This document shows positions 19,239 through 30,805 of a DNA stretch of 64,000 bases, piece by piece. The stretch is from Apium graveolens. Lineage: Eukaryota > Streptophyta > Magnoliopsida > Apiales > Apiaceae. Made by a program: the position numbers and the translations under genes. How positions within the stretch are numbered: the stretch's first letter is position 1; every line of letters starts with the position of its first letter. The notes below the pieces were generated by a model that saw nothing but the letters and a program-made list of their open reading frames with translations, made no database searches and had not been told where the DNA came from. Location: positions 168,996,275 to 169,060,274 of the forward strand of contig NC_133647.1 of the NCBI RefSeq assembly GCF_009905375.1. Direction: 5' to 3'.

Positions 19239-21193
19239 CATGCCAAACACTCGCATGTTCATGCACGAACAAGATCACTCCTCGCATGTTCATGCACACA
19301 TAAAAAGAATCACTGACAACTATGAAAGTACTTTATCCTGATCAAATGACACTTCATGCTTTTGCATATGGGAGTACTTCTTTCTTTCTTTGTATTATAG
19401 AATTATTTATTTAGTGTGTGTGTCTTGTAATGAGGACATTGATCCATTCAAGTGCGGGGATGTGTTCAAATTATGTTATAGTGTGATATATTAAAAAACA
19501 AAAAAAAATTAAAAACTCAAAACAAATAATAATAATAATAATAGGTTTGTTAAATAGTTCATATAGATTGTATTGTATCATATAGTGACATTGTAAGTTA
19601 GTTGCATTACAATGTATTGCATATCATATCATACCAAGATCTCAAATCAGTAGTAGTCCAAGTTGGTGACCTATGATGATACTATGTGTACCTTATTTTT
19701 GACTAAGTCTTGTTATGATCACATGTCAAAGATATTACGTGCATACTTTCACTTGTGCAGAGCTTATTTCTTAACACACACTTATTGTGCTCTTAAACTG
19801 AGACTCAGGTGTGCTTGTTTCTTGAGGGGTAGCCACTTGTTGATGATTAGAATTTTGACTATTCCCTTTTGAGTTTAGTACGTAAATGCTTAAGTTTGGG
19901 GAAGTTATGGGGTGTATATGTCTTCACAAAAAAAAACTAAAAAAAAACATATTATGATAGTAGCAATAAAGTACATGCTAAAAAGTGTGGTATGATTGAC
20001 TAGGTTGAGCTCATTAATACTCGAGTAATTAAGTCTGAGGGGACTTTGTGCCTAGTAATCTAAAGCCTTTTATGATTTGCGATTGCTGACCCAACACTCG
20101 CTACATGTGTATTAGTGCATAAATTTTTAGGGATCTCGACCATTGCACAGTTAATAAACCATTAAATATATGTGTGCATAATATGGTTGGCAAAGTCTGA
20201 TGGAGGTTGTAACTCATCACCCAACATTAGACCGAGCAGTGAAGTCTTATGGCGGTCGTAACTCACTTACACTGAGGAGCCACCCAACCTTAGACCGAGC
20301 AGTAAAAAAAATCTTATGTACATATAGTTGTAGTATTATAGTAATAAAGATAGACATGAAAATCCCTTGCTAAACTTGAATGCTGGCTAGTTCAAAGTAA
20401 CGAAGTGTTTAAGATCTATTCTAATACTCAACTTGGGTCTATTAACTCGCATGACTTGTCATGTTGAAACTTTTTTGTCTTTGTTCTTGGTTCATTAGAG
20501 AGCGTTTTGTTAAGCTAAGCACATACGCACACTCGGTACTTGTGTTAACTATGTTGTGATATTGTGTGTGAGCTTGATATGTCTAAACCTGGTGCATGAG
20601 CTGAGGGTTCTATCTGACTTGGCATGAACTGTTATATTTGAGATCTTTTGTATTGTCAATCATTTAGTTGCATTCCCTGTTATTGGACATAAATCTTGAA
20701 TCTTTGTTAACTAAATATCTTTGTTAACCGCTAATAAGGTAAAGTTATTTTGTTAGAAGCTCAAAATATCTAGCTAAAAATTTATCTTCCTTTGAGAATT
20801 TAGAGTTATTTGATTAAGTTTTTTTATAAAATATAATAAAAATAGGTGGTATGCAAAGATAATTCCTTTTTTTTTTATTCTTAAATAAGGTGGACTTTGA
20901 AGGATTTTTTTTGTTTTCTTTTCATTATTGAAAATCAGGAACAAAATTTATAAGATTTTTAAAATATATAGTTAAATTTTTTGTCATGATTTATGATATT
21001 ATGTGGGTGAATCATTAATAATCTCTTAATATTCACATATTAATAAAAATTTAAAATATAAATTAAATTCGATATACCTAATGTTGGTTATCACTTGAAA
21101 TAATGGATTTGAACAATTTGCAAATATTTAAGATTATACTTGATTTTTTAATTTTACACCATTTGAAAATTTAAATATAGAAAAAGTTGGATG
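19239..21193 (+). other. Rest of tRNA-Asp element, then AT-rich DNA
   Basis: The repeat field of the tRNA-Asp-primed element resumes at 19239. Two purine-rich strings, near 19452-19466 (AAGTGCGGGGATGTG) and 19889-19905 (TTTGGGGAAGTTATGGGG), look like polypurine tracts. A duplicated phrase ending TTAGACCGAGCAG occurs near 20225-20240 and 20286-20302. From about 20700 the DNA is AT-rich with no recognised feature. The 3' LTR was not identified, so the right boundary is unknown. No gene was seen. Confidence 0.45.
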
Positions 21194-21201
21194 AAAATTA
21201 G

Positions 21202-22649
21202 TAAGGGTGTTCGCGGTGCGGTGTGGTGCGTTTTTGACTAAAACCGCAAACCAAACCGCGGGTGCAGTTTGTCTAAATTCTCAAATCACAACCACACTGC
21301 ATAAATCTTAAACCGCGCAAACCGCACCACGAAAATGCGGTGCGGTCTAATCGGTTTGAGCAGCTTAAACTATTTAAGAAAATAATAAATTTTAGTGCGG
21401 GCAATTTTTAAATTTCAATACATCAATAAATGAATTAATTAAGTTTTAATAGCTGGGGGAGAAACAAAGTGAAGAAAAAAGATTAGGGTTTTGAGAGTCG
21501 ACCCCCAAAATTAGAGTTCTAGCCATCCCTTCTCCATTTTTAACCTCCATCCATCAATCGATCAAGCCCCCTTTCGTTCTTCCATCTCTTTTATTTATCT
21601 ATATTATTTTTTTCGATAAAACCAAGATCTAATTCTTTTCGGATGAGATCTTGTCGAGTACCTTGTTATCAAGATTGTTAGTCATGTCTATCTTTTTGGG
21701 ATGTTAGTGTTTTATGTCGTGATGTTCTTCTGTCTTTTGTTGCCGGTTTCGGTAGTCGCTCTGAGAAGGATTCATATGATATTTTTGGAGATCTGCAAGG
21801 CTTGTATCAGAGGACTGTGGTAGATATCGCAAAAACTCACCTTTCACAACAAAAAAATGTTCGTATTTTAGGGGCATTTGTTGCTCTAATATCAGTTGAT
21901 ATAATTGATAATTTTAAACATTAGGCTACAGATGGTGTTTATGTGAAGGTCAATTGTGTTACTACTAGTTTCGGAATTGATTTATGTTGGATTACTAGAG
22001 ATGTCATTGTAATACCTTTTTTTTAAAGAATTTGAATATTTTATGTGTTAAATAATGTGAAAATAAAACAGCTATTGGGTTAGCTCGACTTTTATTTCAT
22101 AATCAGGTTGTAGTTGACACTTCAGGGGTTTGTCCCGGCTGAGATTCAATATTTTACTAATTTTTTTTATTTTGTTTGTCAAAAAAATAATAATTAAGTT
22201 TTAAAATGATAGTATTAGCCCAAATACAATTTTAGTAAGTCTGATCGATGAAGTGCAATTTTTTTTGGTCATACAACGGATAAATTATTAAATTATTTTA
22301 GTTATTGACAAACAAACAATAAACGGTAGTATCCAACCATTAACCGTAAACTGCAACATTGATGCATAAATGCTTGATTACGAGTTATCGAACAATTTTG
22401 GCTGACCGAAAACTTACCCATATTCTAATATTATAAAGCAAAAGTATTATATATATATATATATATTTATTTATTTTATAATAATATGCGGTGCGGTATG
22501 ATTTGAACGACGAGAACAAAATCCCAAACCGCAAAGCCCACCGCACCGCGCGAGTAGACAAAAATGTAATTCACGACAGTACCACGAAAACTTTAAATCA
22601 CGCGGAGCGGTGCATAGCGGGCTATTTGTGCGGTTTGATGAACACCTTA
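21202..22649. mobile_element. Non-autonomous hAT-type DNA transposon
   Basis: The ends are inverted: TAAGGGTGTTC at the left and, read on the other strand, TAAGGTGTTC at the right, each leading into GCGGT/ACCGC-rich subterminal sequence. This is the layout known for plant hAT elements (TAGGGGTGTTC-like ends). The flanks are an 8-bp near-duplication, aaaattag (21194-21201) and gaaattag (22650-22657), one mismatch. No transposase motif was found. About half of its length is a later retroposon insertion (21450-22190). Confidence 0.7.
21450..22190 (+). mobile_element. Retroposon inserted in the hAT element
   Basis: A perfect 14-bp duplication, TAATTAAGTTTTAA, at 21436-21449 and 22191-22204 brackets 741 bp that end in a T-rich segment followed by GTCAAAAAAATAA. 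A variable-length TSD and an A-rich tail are the marks of LINE-machinery insertion. The body begins GCTGGGGGAGAAAC and has a leader-like CT-rich part but no RT motif. It may be an internally deleted LINE or a retroposed transcript; the source was not recognised. Confidence 0.6.
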
Positions 22650-22657
22650 GAAATTAG

Positions 22658-23122
22658 GTAGCAACTAGCAAGTAGTCTTGCCTCTTGAGCGGGACTGGCA
22701 CACTGCTAAGTGCTAACTGCTAACTGCTAAGAAAAGAGTTGTGGTCATTGGAAACCTTAAACTTAAAATGCCTCATAATAAGTTTAAAGTTTGTGGTTGA
22801 TTAAGCAAACGAAAATCATTATGATTAGAAGAGAAGGTATCACAGATTAAACTCAACAAAATTACTCACCGTAATTTCAGAACTAACCCTCAACCAATCA
22901 GAAGTGAAATTTACTATACTATACAATACTTGATCACACGAACACTGCAAGTGTATTTTCTCAAGTACACTAAAGTATTTTATATTCACTGATTAATTGT
23001 CTGCATCTAATTTCAGAAGGTAGTATCCTATACATTATTTGCTGGATATATGATGAACTGATTTCAAAAAGCTTATGCAAATTAACTAGTATTATTTTGC
23101 AGACATTGCAGGGAATCATGAA
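22658..23122. other. Gene-flanking DNA, no feature
   Basis: Nothing was recognised here apart from a short GCTAACT tandem near 22708-22730. Before the gag-only element inserted, its right end continued directly into the CSLD 3' flank at 24896. Confidence 0.4.
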
Positions 23123-23487
23123 CAAGATGTTGGAAAAACTTAGAGAAGAAAAAGACACCTACATTTTGCAGAGAACTTGTACTGCTATTTTTACTTGCTT
23201 TTATTCTTCTTCAAAAACTCAAGGTAAACTAGCCATTATATAGGCTTTACAAACATATTAAAACTAACTATTACTAAAACTAACCACTACTAATTAATGG
23301 GTAAATTACATGTCCATAATTTACTCCATAACTCCACTACTCCACTACCCCACTACTAAATAATTCTAAATTAATATTTTTCTCTAATAATTAATCTATT
23401 GCTAAATATCTAATAATTAAATAAACAAATAATTAATAACTAAATTTAAGATTATTCCAACATTCACCCCATAATCTTAAATTTACG

Positions 23488-23607
23488 AAGCACTTTCTCT
23501 TCGCCTGTGATGCACTTCTCACCACCATCAATTTTGATGCACTATCTCATCAAAAACACTTTGGAGCACTTTCTCTCCAAAAACACTTTGGAGCACTTTC
23601 TCTCCAC
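23488..23607 (-). repeat. Short tandem repeats after the gag stop
   Basis: Units of about 27 bp (AAAAACACTTTGGAGCACTT plus TCTCTCC) repeat nearly twice exactly near 23552-23606, with more degenerate GCACTTTCTC copies to 23488. They lie between the gag stop and the polypurine tract. Confidence 0.7.
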
Positions 23608-23611
23608 AACT

Positions 23612-24469
23612 CTAAAGGAGTGGTTCTCCCTCGATCAATTGTGCCATCCTTTCTTCATCATTCTGAAATCTACAATTCTTTGCCAGATGCCCATATTTTT
23701 TGCATTTGTAGCATTGTGGCTTTCCTTTGTACCAGCAGTCTTTTTCTTCATGTCCCATCTTATGACAATGGTTGCATTGAACTTTGTTACCTGTGCCTTT
23801 TGAGGATGAAGCTTTAGCTAATAGCAGTCCCTCATTTTTTCCTCCAATTTCTTCCTCCCTCATTGATCTCCTTTGGTCCACGGCGTGAAGTGAATTGATC
23901 AATTCTGAAACAGTTAATTTCGAAAGATCTTTAGTATCTTCAAGTGAGGAAATTTTAGTTTCATACCTCTCAGGAAGAGTCACTAAAAGTTTGTCCACTA
24001 CTCTTTGACTTGAGAAATCTCCACCAAGTAGTTTGATTTGGTTAACAATGGACATCAACCTACTCCCATATTCCTTGACGCCTTCATTATTTTTCATTCT
24101 CATCATCTCAAACTCTCTCTTGAGGTTCAGAATTTGCATCAGTTTGGTTTGTTGATTGCCTTCAAATTCTTCCTTAATTTTTGTCCATGCTTCTTTAGGA
24201 GTATCACAACTCATAATAGTTGTAAAGATCTCTTCCGACACAGCCGAATGTAGACATGAAAGTGCCTTTGCTTCTCTAGCCACTTCTTCATCACGTTTTT
24301 TGATTTGGGCTACTGTTGGATTTTGTGGAAGAAGGGTTGGCTCAACATCACTCTCGATTGCTTCCCACAAACTCATAGCTTTCAAATATGATTTCATTTT
24401 GATAGCCCATGAATTATAATGATCTCCTTTGAATAATGGAATAGAGACGGAGAAATTGTTTGATGCCAT
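23612..24469 (-). CDS. gag of the compact element (285 aa, intact)
   Basis: The uninterrupted frame starts MASNNFSVSIPLFKGDHYNS. It carries the copia gag domain (YNSWAIKMKSYLKA near residue 20; LKREFEMMRMKNNEGVKEY near 120) and two C-terminal zinc knuckles, CNHCHKMGHEEKDC and CYKCKKYGHLAKNC, around residues 235-268. It ends cleanly about 16 residues after the second knuckle, so it is a full gag rather than a truncated polyprotein. Its product would form particles and bind RNA. With both LTRs, PBS and PPT present, the element could still move if pol is supplied by a partner. It is the only open gag among the retroelements here. Confidence 0.9.
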   Translation of the reverse strand: MASNNFSVSIPLFKGDHYNSWAIKMKSYLKAMSLWEAIESDVEPTLLPQNPTVAQIKKRDEEVAREAKALSCLHSAVSEEIFTTIMSCDTPKEAWTKIKEEFEGNQQTKLMQILNLKREFEMMRMKNNEGVKEYGSRLMSIVNQIKLLGGDFSSQRVVDKLLVTLPERYETKISSLEDTKDLSKLTVSELINSLHAVDQRRSMREEEIGGKNEGLLLAKASSSKGTGNKVQCNHCHKMGHEEKDCWYKGKPQCYKCKKYGHLAKNCRFQNDEERMAQLIEGEPLL

Positions 24470-24895
24470 GGAAAATATTAAGGATAATATATATATGTAT
24501 ATGTGTATTTTTATAAGAGTTTTATAAGCCCCGGATCATATGGCTCTGATGCCAATGTTGAAAAAACTTAGAGAAGAAAAAGACACCTACATTTTGCAGA
24601 GAACTTGTACTGCTATTTTTACTTGCTTTTATTCTTCTTCAAAAACTCAAGGTAAACTAGCCATTATATAGGCTTTACAAACATATTAAAACTAACTATT
24701 ACTAAAACTAACCACTACTAATTAATGGGTAAATTACATGTCCATAATTTACTCCATAACTCCACTACTCCACTACCCCACTACTAAATAATTCTAAATT
24801 AATATTTTTCTCTAATAATTAATCTATTGCTAAATATCTAATAATTAAATAAACAAATAATTAATAACTAAATTTAAGATTATTCCAACACAAGA

Positions 24896-25016
24896 TGCTT
24901 GATAGGTGTCAATAACTTAGTATACATTAACTAAATCTAACAGTAATTTCAGCACCTATTTGTAGATTACATTTTCAGAATGTGCTTAACAGAATAAATA
25001 AAGACTTGATATTTTC
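24896..25016 (-). other. 3' flank / 3' UTR of CSLD
   Basis: This stretch separates the CSLD stop from the retroelement. No AATAAA signal is seen in the sense direction, so the natural poly(A) site may lie beyond the insertion (below 23122) or be supplied by the LTR. Confidence 0.4.
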
Positions 25017-28000
25017 CTATGGGAACTGAAAGCCACTCCCTCCAGCCCCCCCTTGTGACGATGGACCAGCATCAGGATTAACGGCTACCCAAAGTAATGA
25101 CAATGTGATCGCAATTAGACCCGACCAAACAAACACAATGGTAGGCGTCTTTCCTCTCTTTCCCATCAAACCTTTTGCGAAAGGATATAAGTGAGCTAGC
25201 ACCCAGAAACTAAAGAAAGCACCACCGATGAACTTGCTCCAGGATGGGACAGTACTATAAATGGTTCTAATTAGTGCGACGACAATTGCAATTATGTTTA
25301 CCATTGCGATGACAATGGGTGGGATCATGAGGGAACTCCATTTTACTATATAGAGATCTGCGTACAAATCATCATCATCTTCTGCTGCGGACTTGGCAGT
25401 GAGGGTGAATGAAATTTCAATCCCAGCTACGACTTTAAGAAGACCTTGTACTACCGCGTACAAGTGAGAGCTGGTTCCGGAAATGAGCCAAAATTGCTCG
25501 TTTCTCCACCACTCTTCTAGTCCAACTCCAGACCATTTTACTTCTAAGAGGGCAAGGGATATTAGGCATATGGTGACTACTAAGAGATATGACAGAAAAG
25601 CAACATTCACATTCTGAACAATGAACTGCCCTGAGAATAGGGAGAGGGCAGGTAGAAAACAGTAGACAACAAGGAACCCGGAAGTGAATGGATAGATTGC
25701 AACATTGAGGTAGGATAGACGTTGAAGAAATTTGAGGCGTTTTGAAGCAAAAAATGCGTTGTTTCTAGAGAAGAAGATTTCTACTGATCCTGTAGCCCAA
25801 CGAAGCACTTGGTGTAGCCTGTCAGTGAGATTTATGGGTGCGGATCCACGAAAGGCATCACGGTCTGTAATGCAGTAAACAGAGCGCCACCCGCGGTTAT
25901 GCATGCGGTACCCTGACAGCACATCTTCTGTCACAGATCCATAAATCCAACCCACCCTGTCTCCCCATTCGGTCTTGTCTTCATACCTATTTGCAATCAT
26001 GATAAGTAATTTTAGTTAAATAGTATAGGATGTACACAGCACATACAATCATATTCTATAGCCAACCTGAAGACTTATATGAATGTAAGTGAGTTAATTA
26101 AAGAAGATTCGGGTAATGAAGAATGTAATCAATATAGATTACCAACAAGAGATGACAGAAACTGCTTCAGCAACAGCAGTGGCATCAAGTGGTTCACGTG
26201 GGGGCCTTAGAGCACCTGGAGGACGCCCATACTTCACTGCAGGATGATCGGCAATAGGTCGAGCATGGAACTCTGCTACTGGAAGAGAGTCAACAAGCAT
26301 TGTAGAATTTCCAAAACGCTTGGGTAGTAAATTTGGATCAAGGTCAGGATCAAAATCACTAGGATTTAATGGTTGCGTCTCCGGTGATGTTGCATTTGTC
26401 TCTTTATGGAGTAACTTGTCAGAATCAGGGGGATCAAATCCATACAAAGCAAATCTCCTAAACATTGTTCCTGTCCCGACATATACTGGCCCCTGGACAC
26501 CGTCAAGTGCACGCATATTTCCATCAAAGAATACAGTATTATGATTAGCATACCGATCTGAAGGATCAATCCCTTCAAACCTCTGCGGAAACTGTATGTA
26601 ACAGATGTTTTCCCCGCCCCTATCCATCATGAAACACATACCTTCACGAACAGCTCTGCAATTGTAAATGTAATGATCACAATCAAGGTTAAGCATAAAG
26701 GGTCCATTTGAAAGTATTGCTGATGCTCTCACTAGGCAATTCATTGCTCCGGCTTTCTTGTTATGGTCGTAGCCAGGTCGTTTCTCACGAGACACGTACA
26801 CAAACATCGGAAGCCTTGTATCAACATCCGAGAAGTCAATGACATTGTCATCAGACTCCCCTAGTAAAATGTCACTACTCGGAGGCTTTAACATAACCTG
26901 TAGGATCCCTGCATGATCACCTTTTGCATGCTCAGCTGAAGGGGAAGTCCATGTTCCCGGCCAATGAGTTCCATCAGCCATCCAGGTTGCTTTTTTTACC
27001 TTGATTGGCTCCAATGGATCCGCACCACTCTCCCTCTTCTGCTTGATCAATTTCATCTCCTCCCTGGCATTGAACGCCTCTGATCTTCTCCTAATGGAAT
27101 CGGGAAGCCCATTTATCCTTACCTTGAACTCGTCATACTCCCTTTTCACTCTTCGCCTATCTTTCACAAAGTCCGATCTCTTCTTATTTTTAGTAGGGTC
27201 CCCTTTTAAGCTGAAATATGAGTCTGGATTACGAGGTTCAATTTCATGTTTCCTACAAAAAGGCACCCACAAGTCAGCAAAGCTACATGCCTCGGCCATT
27301 GCCTCGAAAGTAAGCAGAGCACCTCCATCATCAGACACATAACAAGCAATCTTCTCCACCGGATAATCTACAGCTAGAATAGACAAAATTGTGTTGGCTG
27401 TAGTAAGTGGAGGCTCTTTTTCAGGATCTGCTGTGGATACAAAGAAGTCAACGCCAGGGAGGTCAGAGCGTCCACTTGGATTAGAAGGCGAAGGCCTATC
27501 AAATTTCTCATACAGAAGATCAAGATCTATAGAGCGGTTAATTGGTCTGAGTTTTGGAACTTGATCCAGAATCCAGGAGAAAAAAAACCATAACTCGCAG
27601 ACAACTGACATGAACCAAAGCCATAGAGCATCCTGATTCGGATGTTGTAATCTCCAAATCAAGAAAAAGATCATAATTACAAACCGAACAGCAATTAATA
27701 ACCTATAAGGACTAATTATGCTATTTGGGATAGGCAGTTCTCGGCTAAGAGGCCTCCAAGGTTTATCAGAAGTTTCCACCATGCCGCCTTGAAATCCTTC
27801 ATTTCCATCATTACCAGACGCATCATCAGGAGGCCAATAGGCATTACCATAGCCATATGTTCCTTGAGTTTCAAATAACCATTTGTTGTGATCAAATTCT
27901 CCATTTTGGTTCCTTTTCATCATCGACATATTTTTATTGTCTCTTTTTCTGTCTGGTCCTGGAAGGGATAGCGCACCACTTGAATAGTCTCCATCATCAT

Positions 28001-28662
28001 CATAATCATCTGTTTTGTAAGGTTCCTTGCAGCCTGGACAGAGACCTGTCTCTTTCTGTGCATCTAAGAAACAATCTCTACATATCTTGAACCTGCAGCA
28101 CGTATTACACATAAATTTTAAATATAAATTCATTAACTACTCAGAAAGATACATGGTATATACCAATACTTAAATAGAAGAATTGGAATAGAAACATATG
28201 AAATATGAGTTTTGGTTTAGTGAATCAATAATTTATAGCAGAGTTGAGTTGGTCTATATGTACCTACCTACATTCGCAAGGTGTTACGTCTTTTCCCCTC
28301 TCATCTTTCATAATTTTGCCATCACAAGCTGGCATGGAGCATGATGAACCCCTGGATCCAGCCATCTGAGGATGATTCACATCCGAGTCGATCACTTTAT
28401 CCATAAGATGTGCCCGTGTGACACTATTAAATCCTCCGGTGAAGAGTGAATTAGATACATATTGTTCTTCAGCCTTTGTAGCCACATTTGAATCCATAGG
28501 TTGATTGTCTGGTGTGGGAGGAATGTGTACAGTATAATTCATGTAATCATTGTTTAGTTCTCCGGACATGTCCAGATCTTCTCTTGAGAGACTAACATAA
28601 CGTCCGCTCGAAGTTCTTCGAGCAAATTTAACACGAGAGCCAGAATCACCAGGGTTCGGCAT
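25017..28662 (-). CDS. CSLD: Cellulose synthase-like D protein, CSLD1/CSLD4 type
   Basis: Three exons join in frame: 28268-28662, 26143-28092 and 25017-25986, with GT...AG introns of 175 and 156 bp, giving 1,104 residues, a full length for CSLD. Splice sites follow from family continuity (an Arg codon and the Trp of ISCW are split). A RING-type zinc finger lies near 112-157 and two transmembrane helices near 263-307. The GT2 catalytic signatures are DDGG near 386-389, DCD at 602-604, TED at 801-803 and QVLRW at 841-845, followed by about six C-terminal helices. CSLDs are Golgi/plasma-membrane beta-glucan synthases needed for tip growth. The RING region and the ALSLPGPD...[10 protein letters not shown] segment resemble the pollen CSLD1/CSLD4 clade more than root-hair CSLD2/3; recalled, not searched. 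No damage was seen. Confidence 0.93.
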
Positions 28663-29571
28663 TGCCTTTTCGGATGGTTACGACGATTTACCAAAATAAC
28701 TCAGTTGCAGCAATAATTTTCTGACATCTCCTCGCCAGTTACTAATTTAACCGGAATGCATTGATGTGTTTGTTAATTGTTATAGTTTTTGTCATAAAAC
28801 TGAGAGAAAAGAACATTCTTATGTAAATCATACAAAGAAGTAGAAGATTGAGCAAGCCAGAAAAAAGAATTCATGAATAAAATGAAACAAGATATAATTA
28901 GATGATGAAAAACCGAAAAAAATGGAAATGACAAAAATAGTGAAAGGAAATCCTGCATAAAAGGGACAAATAATGAGGGGAGATATGATCAAAGACCAAG
29001 TCTTCCTTATTATTAGCAGACACACCTGCACATAAGTAATTTCTCTTTCATTTCTATTTCCAGTCTTCTTAATATGAAAGTTAATATCTTGTTCTGTTGT
29101 GCATATATAGAATACCCTGTCCATTGTGGCTTTGGTGGCATAATCAGAAAATAGTAAATGCCATTAAATAAATTTGGAAATTATTATGGCTTCGCTGGTG
29201 GTGCAATCAGAAAATAGTAAACTGTCGTAGACAAATATTGGTACCTGGAGATTGCAGGCTTTTGAGTTTTGATTGCCAACAAAGTTGTGTATGCAGTATG
29301 CACTAATAACACCGTGCAAAAGGCTTCAAACACAACCAGCATGACTATAAGGTTCAAACACAAGAGTGAGGCCAATAGCCTCAATAGAGTAAATCTTATT
29401 ATGTACTCACTTTATGTAACCCAGACCAGGAAATTTAAAATACTCAACTGTTAACATATAGAAGAAAAAAAGTTTGATTTCAATTGGAAAATTTCAACTT
29501 ATACAGGTCATACTGTATTTTGTAGTTAATATATAACAAATGCATCTCATAAACAACTCTATGTGCATCTA
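28663..29571 (-). promoter_or_regulatory. CSLD upstream region
   Basis: This 0.9-kb intergenic region between the CSLD start and the RPC6 stop must hold the CSLD promoter and leader and the RPC6 3' end, since both genes read leftward. No convincing TATA box was fixed. A short duplicated phrase (GCAATCAGAAAATAGTAAA-like, near 29140-29156 and 29203-29219) is the only repeat noticed. Confidence 0.4.
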
Positions 29572-30294
29572 TCAGAAGTCTAACCATTGGGTATAGTAGA
29601 CACAATTGCTTGGTGAGATGACTCCATGAGGTGTGCATAAACGGATATTAGGACAAACACCACACGGGATTGAAATCATCGTGCCTGTTTTCAAAGCTTC
29701 TCCACGCCCTCCACCTGTTGCACATCTATAACAAACTTCTCCAACAGGAATAGAATGGTATTCTTCCAAGCCAGTGCTTTTCAACTCCAAAATCTCGTTG
29801 TCCAGAACCATTGACCTCAAAATCTCGGCAATTTGCTCCCTGCTAACCTCTCCATTGTATAGTTTTTTGTTGATGAAAAAACTATGCACTCCTTCTGCAG
29901 TGGCAACCTTTAGCTTTTGTTGTAAAATCTGAAAGCAAATTTTCTTAAAAGAATTAATTAACTCTTGGTCAAGCTTCCCCTCAGCATACCAATACCCGCC
30001 TGTAAGTTCAGCTGACGGTTCAAACTCCGCACCCATATAATGCTTCCCCCAACTGCTCTTAATATTTGGAACCTCTTTAATTAATTGACGAGCAACGAGT
30101 GTCTTGATCGCTTTATTAAATTGAGTAGTTGGTAGCATGCTAACTTTCTTTAATTCTCCATTCGAGATTCCACGAGCCTCTCTGCCCTTAATAATATCTA
30201 GTACATTACGATCAGCATCCCCTAGAGACTGAGTGAGTAAACTTTGATCGCCCCTTCTCCGCTTAAGTGCCACAGTATCTTGCACTCTGCTCAT
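29572..30294 (-). CDS. RPC6: RNA polymerase III subunit RPC6 (C34/POLR3F family)
   Basis: The frame encodes 240 residues from MSRVQDTVALKRRRGDQSLL to PSNCVYYTQWLDF. An upstream in-frame Met at 30309 is less likely because TTTTGACAG/GG just before the second ATG looks like a 3' splice site ending a leader intron. A winged-helix region lies near 25-90, then the family block YMGAEFEPSAELTGGYWYAEG. The C-terminus has cysteines spaced C-x2-C-x5-C-x10-C (211, 214, 220, 231), matching the iron-sulfur ligands known for human POLR3F. RPC6 is part of the RPC3-RPC6-RPC7 trimer that helps Pol III initiate at tRNA and 5S genes in the nucleus. Compared with human and yeast proteins (about 316 aa) it lacks the first winged helix, which I believe is usual in plant homologues but did not check. 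Confidence 0.92.
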   Translation of the reverse strand: MSRVQDTVALKRRRGDQSLLTQSLGDADRNVLDIIKGREARGISNGELKKVSMLPTTQFNKAIKTLVARQLIKEVPNIKSSWGKHYMGAEFEPSAELTGGYWYAEGKLDQELINSFKKICFQILQQKLKVATAEGVHSFFINKKLYNGEVSREQIAEILRSMVLDNEILELKSTGLEEYHSIPVGEVCYRCATGGGRGEALKTGTMISIPCGVCPNIRLCTPHGVISPSNCVYYTQWLDF

Positions 30295-30298
30295 CCCT

Positions 30299-30805
30299 GT
30301 CAAAATCAAGCCATTAATTATATATATATATAAATTTTGTCAACGCCAAAACACTAATGCATTAACATTCTCAACCCTTTAGTATAACAATCAGTTGTGC
30401 ACTAATGCCCATTAACATTCTCAACCCTTTAGTATAACAATCACTTAGAAGCATGCTCAAATTCAATATATTTGGTTAAGGCGTATTTATCGAACAGTTA
30501 AAAGACACACTAACAAAAAGAAGATTATGTTACCCTGATCATGAGTTGAAAAAGTATGTCACAATAAATTTGGTTAAATCAATTTATCCAACAGTTTGAA
30601 AACATGGTAAACGAAAAAAAGATAAAGAGAATAGATATATAACCGGTAAATTAAGGTTATGATATATGTATTCTCTTAATACGAGAAGTTGCTTTAGGCT
30701 TCAGTACAGCGCTTGGTTGGTTTCAAGTTCAAGCTATGTGTAGATGTTGGGAGGAAGAGATTTAAATAGATGCAGTCATTTCCTTTTTGCGTTCAAATTT
30801 TGATA
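30299..30805 (-). other. RPC6 leader intron and promoter region
   Basis: The CAG acceptor at 30297-30299 implies an intron in the 5' UTR; the donor was not fixed. TCTATTTAAATC (30760-30771 on the minus strand) is a plausible TATA box, with a pyrimidine-rich CTCTTCCTCCCAAC stretch downstream. A 46-47-bp tandem duplication (30352-30445, containing TTAACATTCTCAACCCTTTA twice) lies in the intron. The MULE ends only about 35 bp upstream of the TATA-like box. Confidence 0.45.

Larger units (their letters stand above)
23128..24890 (-). mobile_element. Compact gag-only LTR element (TR-GAG type)
   Basis: Two 335-bp LTRs (23128-23462 and 24556-24890, TGTTGGAAAA...TTATTCCAACA) are nearly identical and flanked by exact CAAGA duplications (23123-23127, 24891-24895). 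On the minus strand the internal region starts with a TGGCATCAGAGCC primer-binding site next to 24555, encodes a single gag, and ends with a TATGGGGTGAA polypurine tract. There is no protease, integrase, RT or RNase H and no room for them. The layout fits terminal-repeat retrotransposons with a gag domain, which use pol proteins of autonomous elements in trans. It lies just downstream of the CSLD stop, probably in or next to its 3' UTR. Confidence 0.92.

Noticed and set aside
20700..21190. 3' LTR of the tRNA-Asp-primed element
   Set aside because: No convincing match to the presumed 5' LTR (2403-3213) could be seen by eye, so the boundary was left open.
30295..30309. RPC6 translation start at the upstream Met (30309)
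   Set aside because: The sequence before the second Met reads as a 3' splice site (TTTTGACAG/GG), so the five extra codons are probably intronic.
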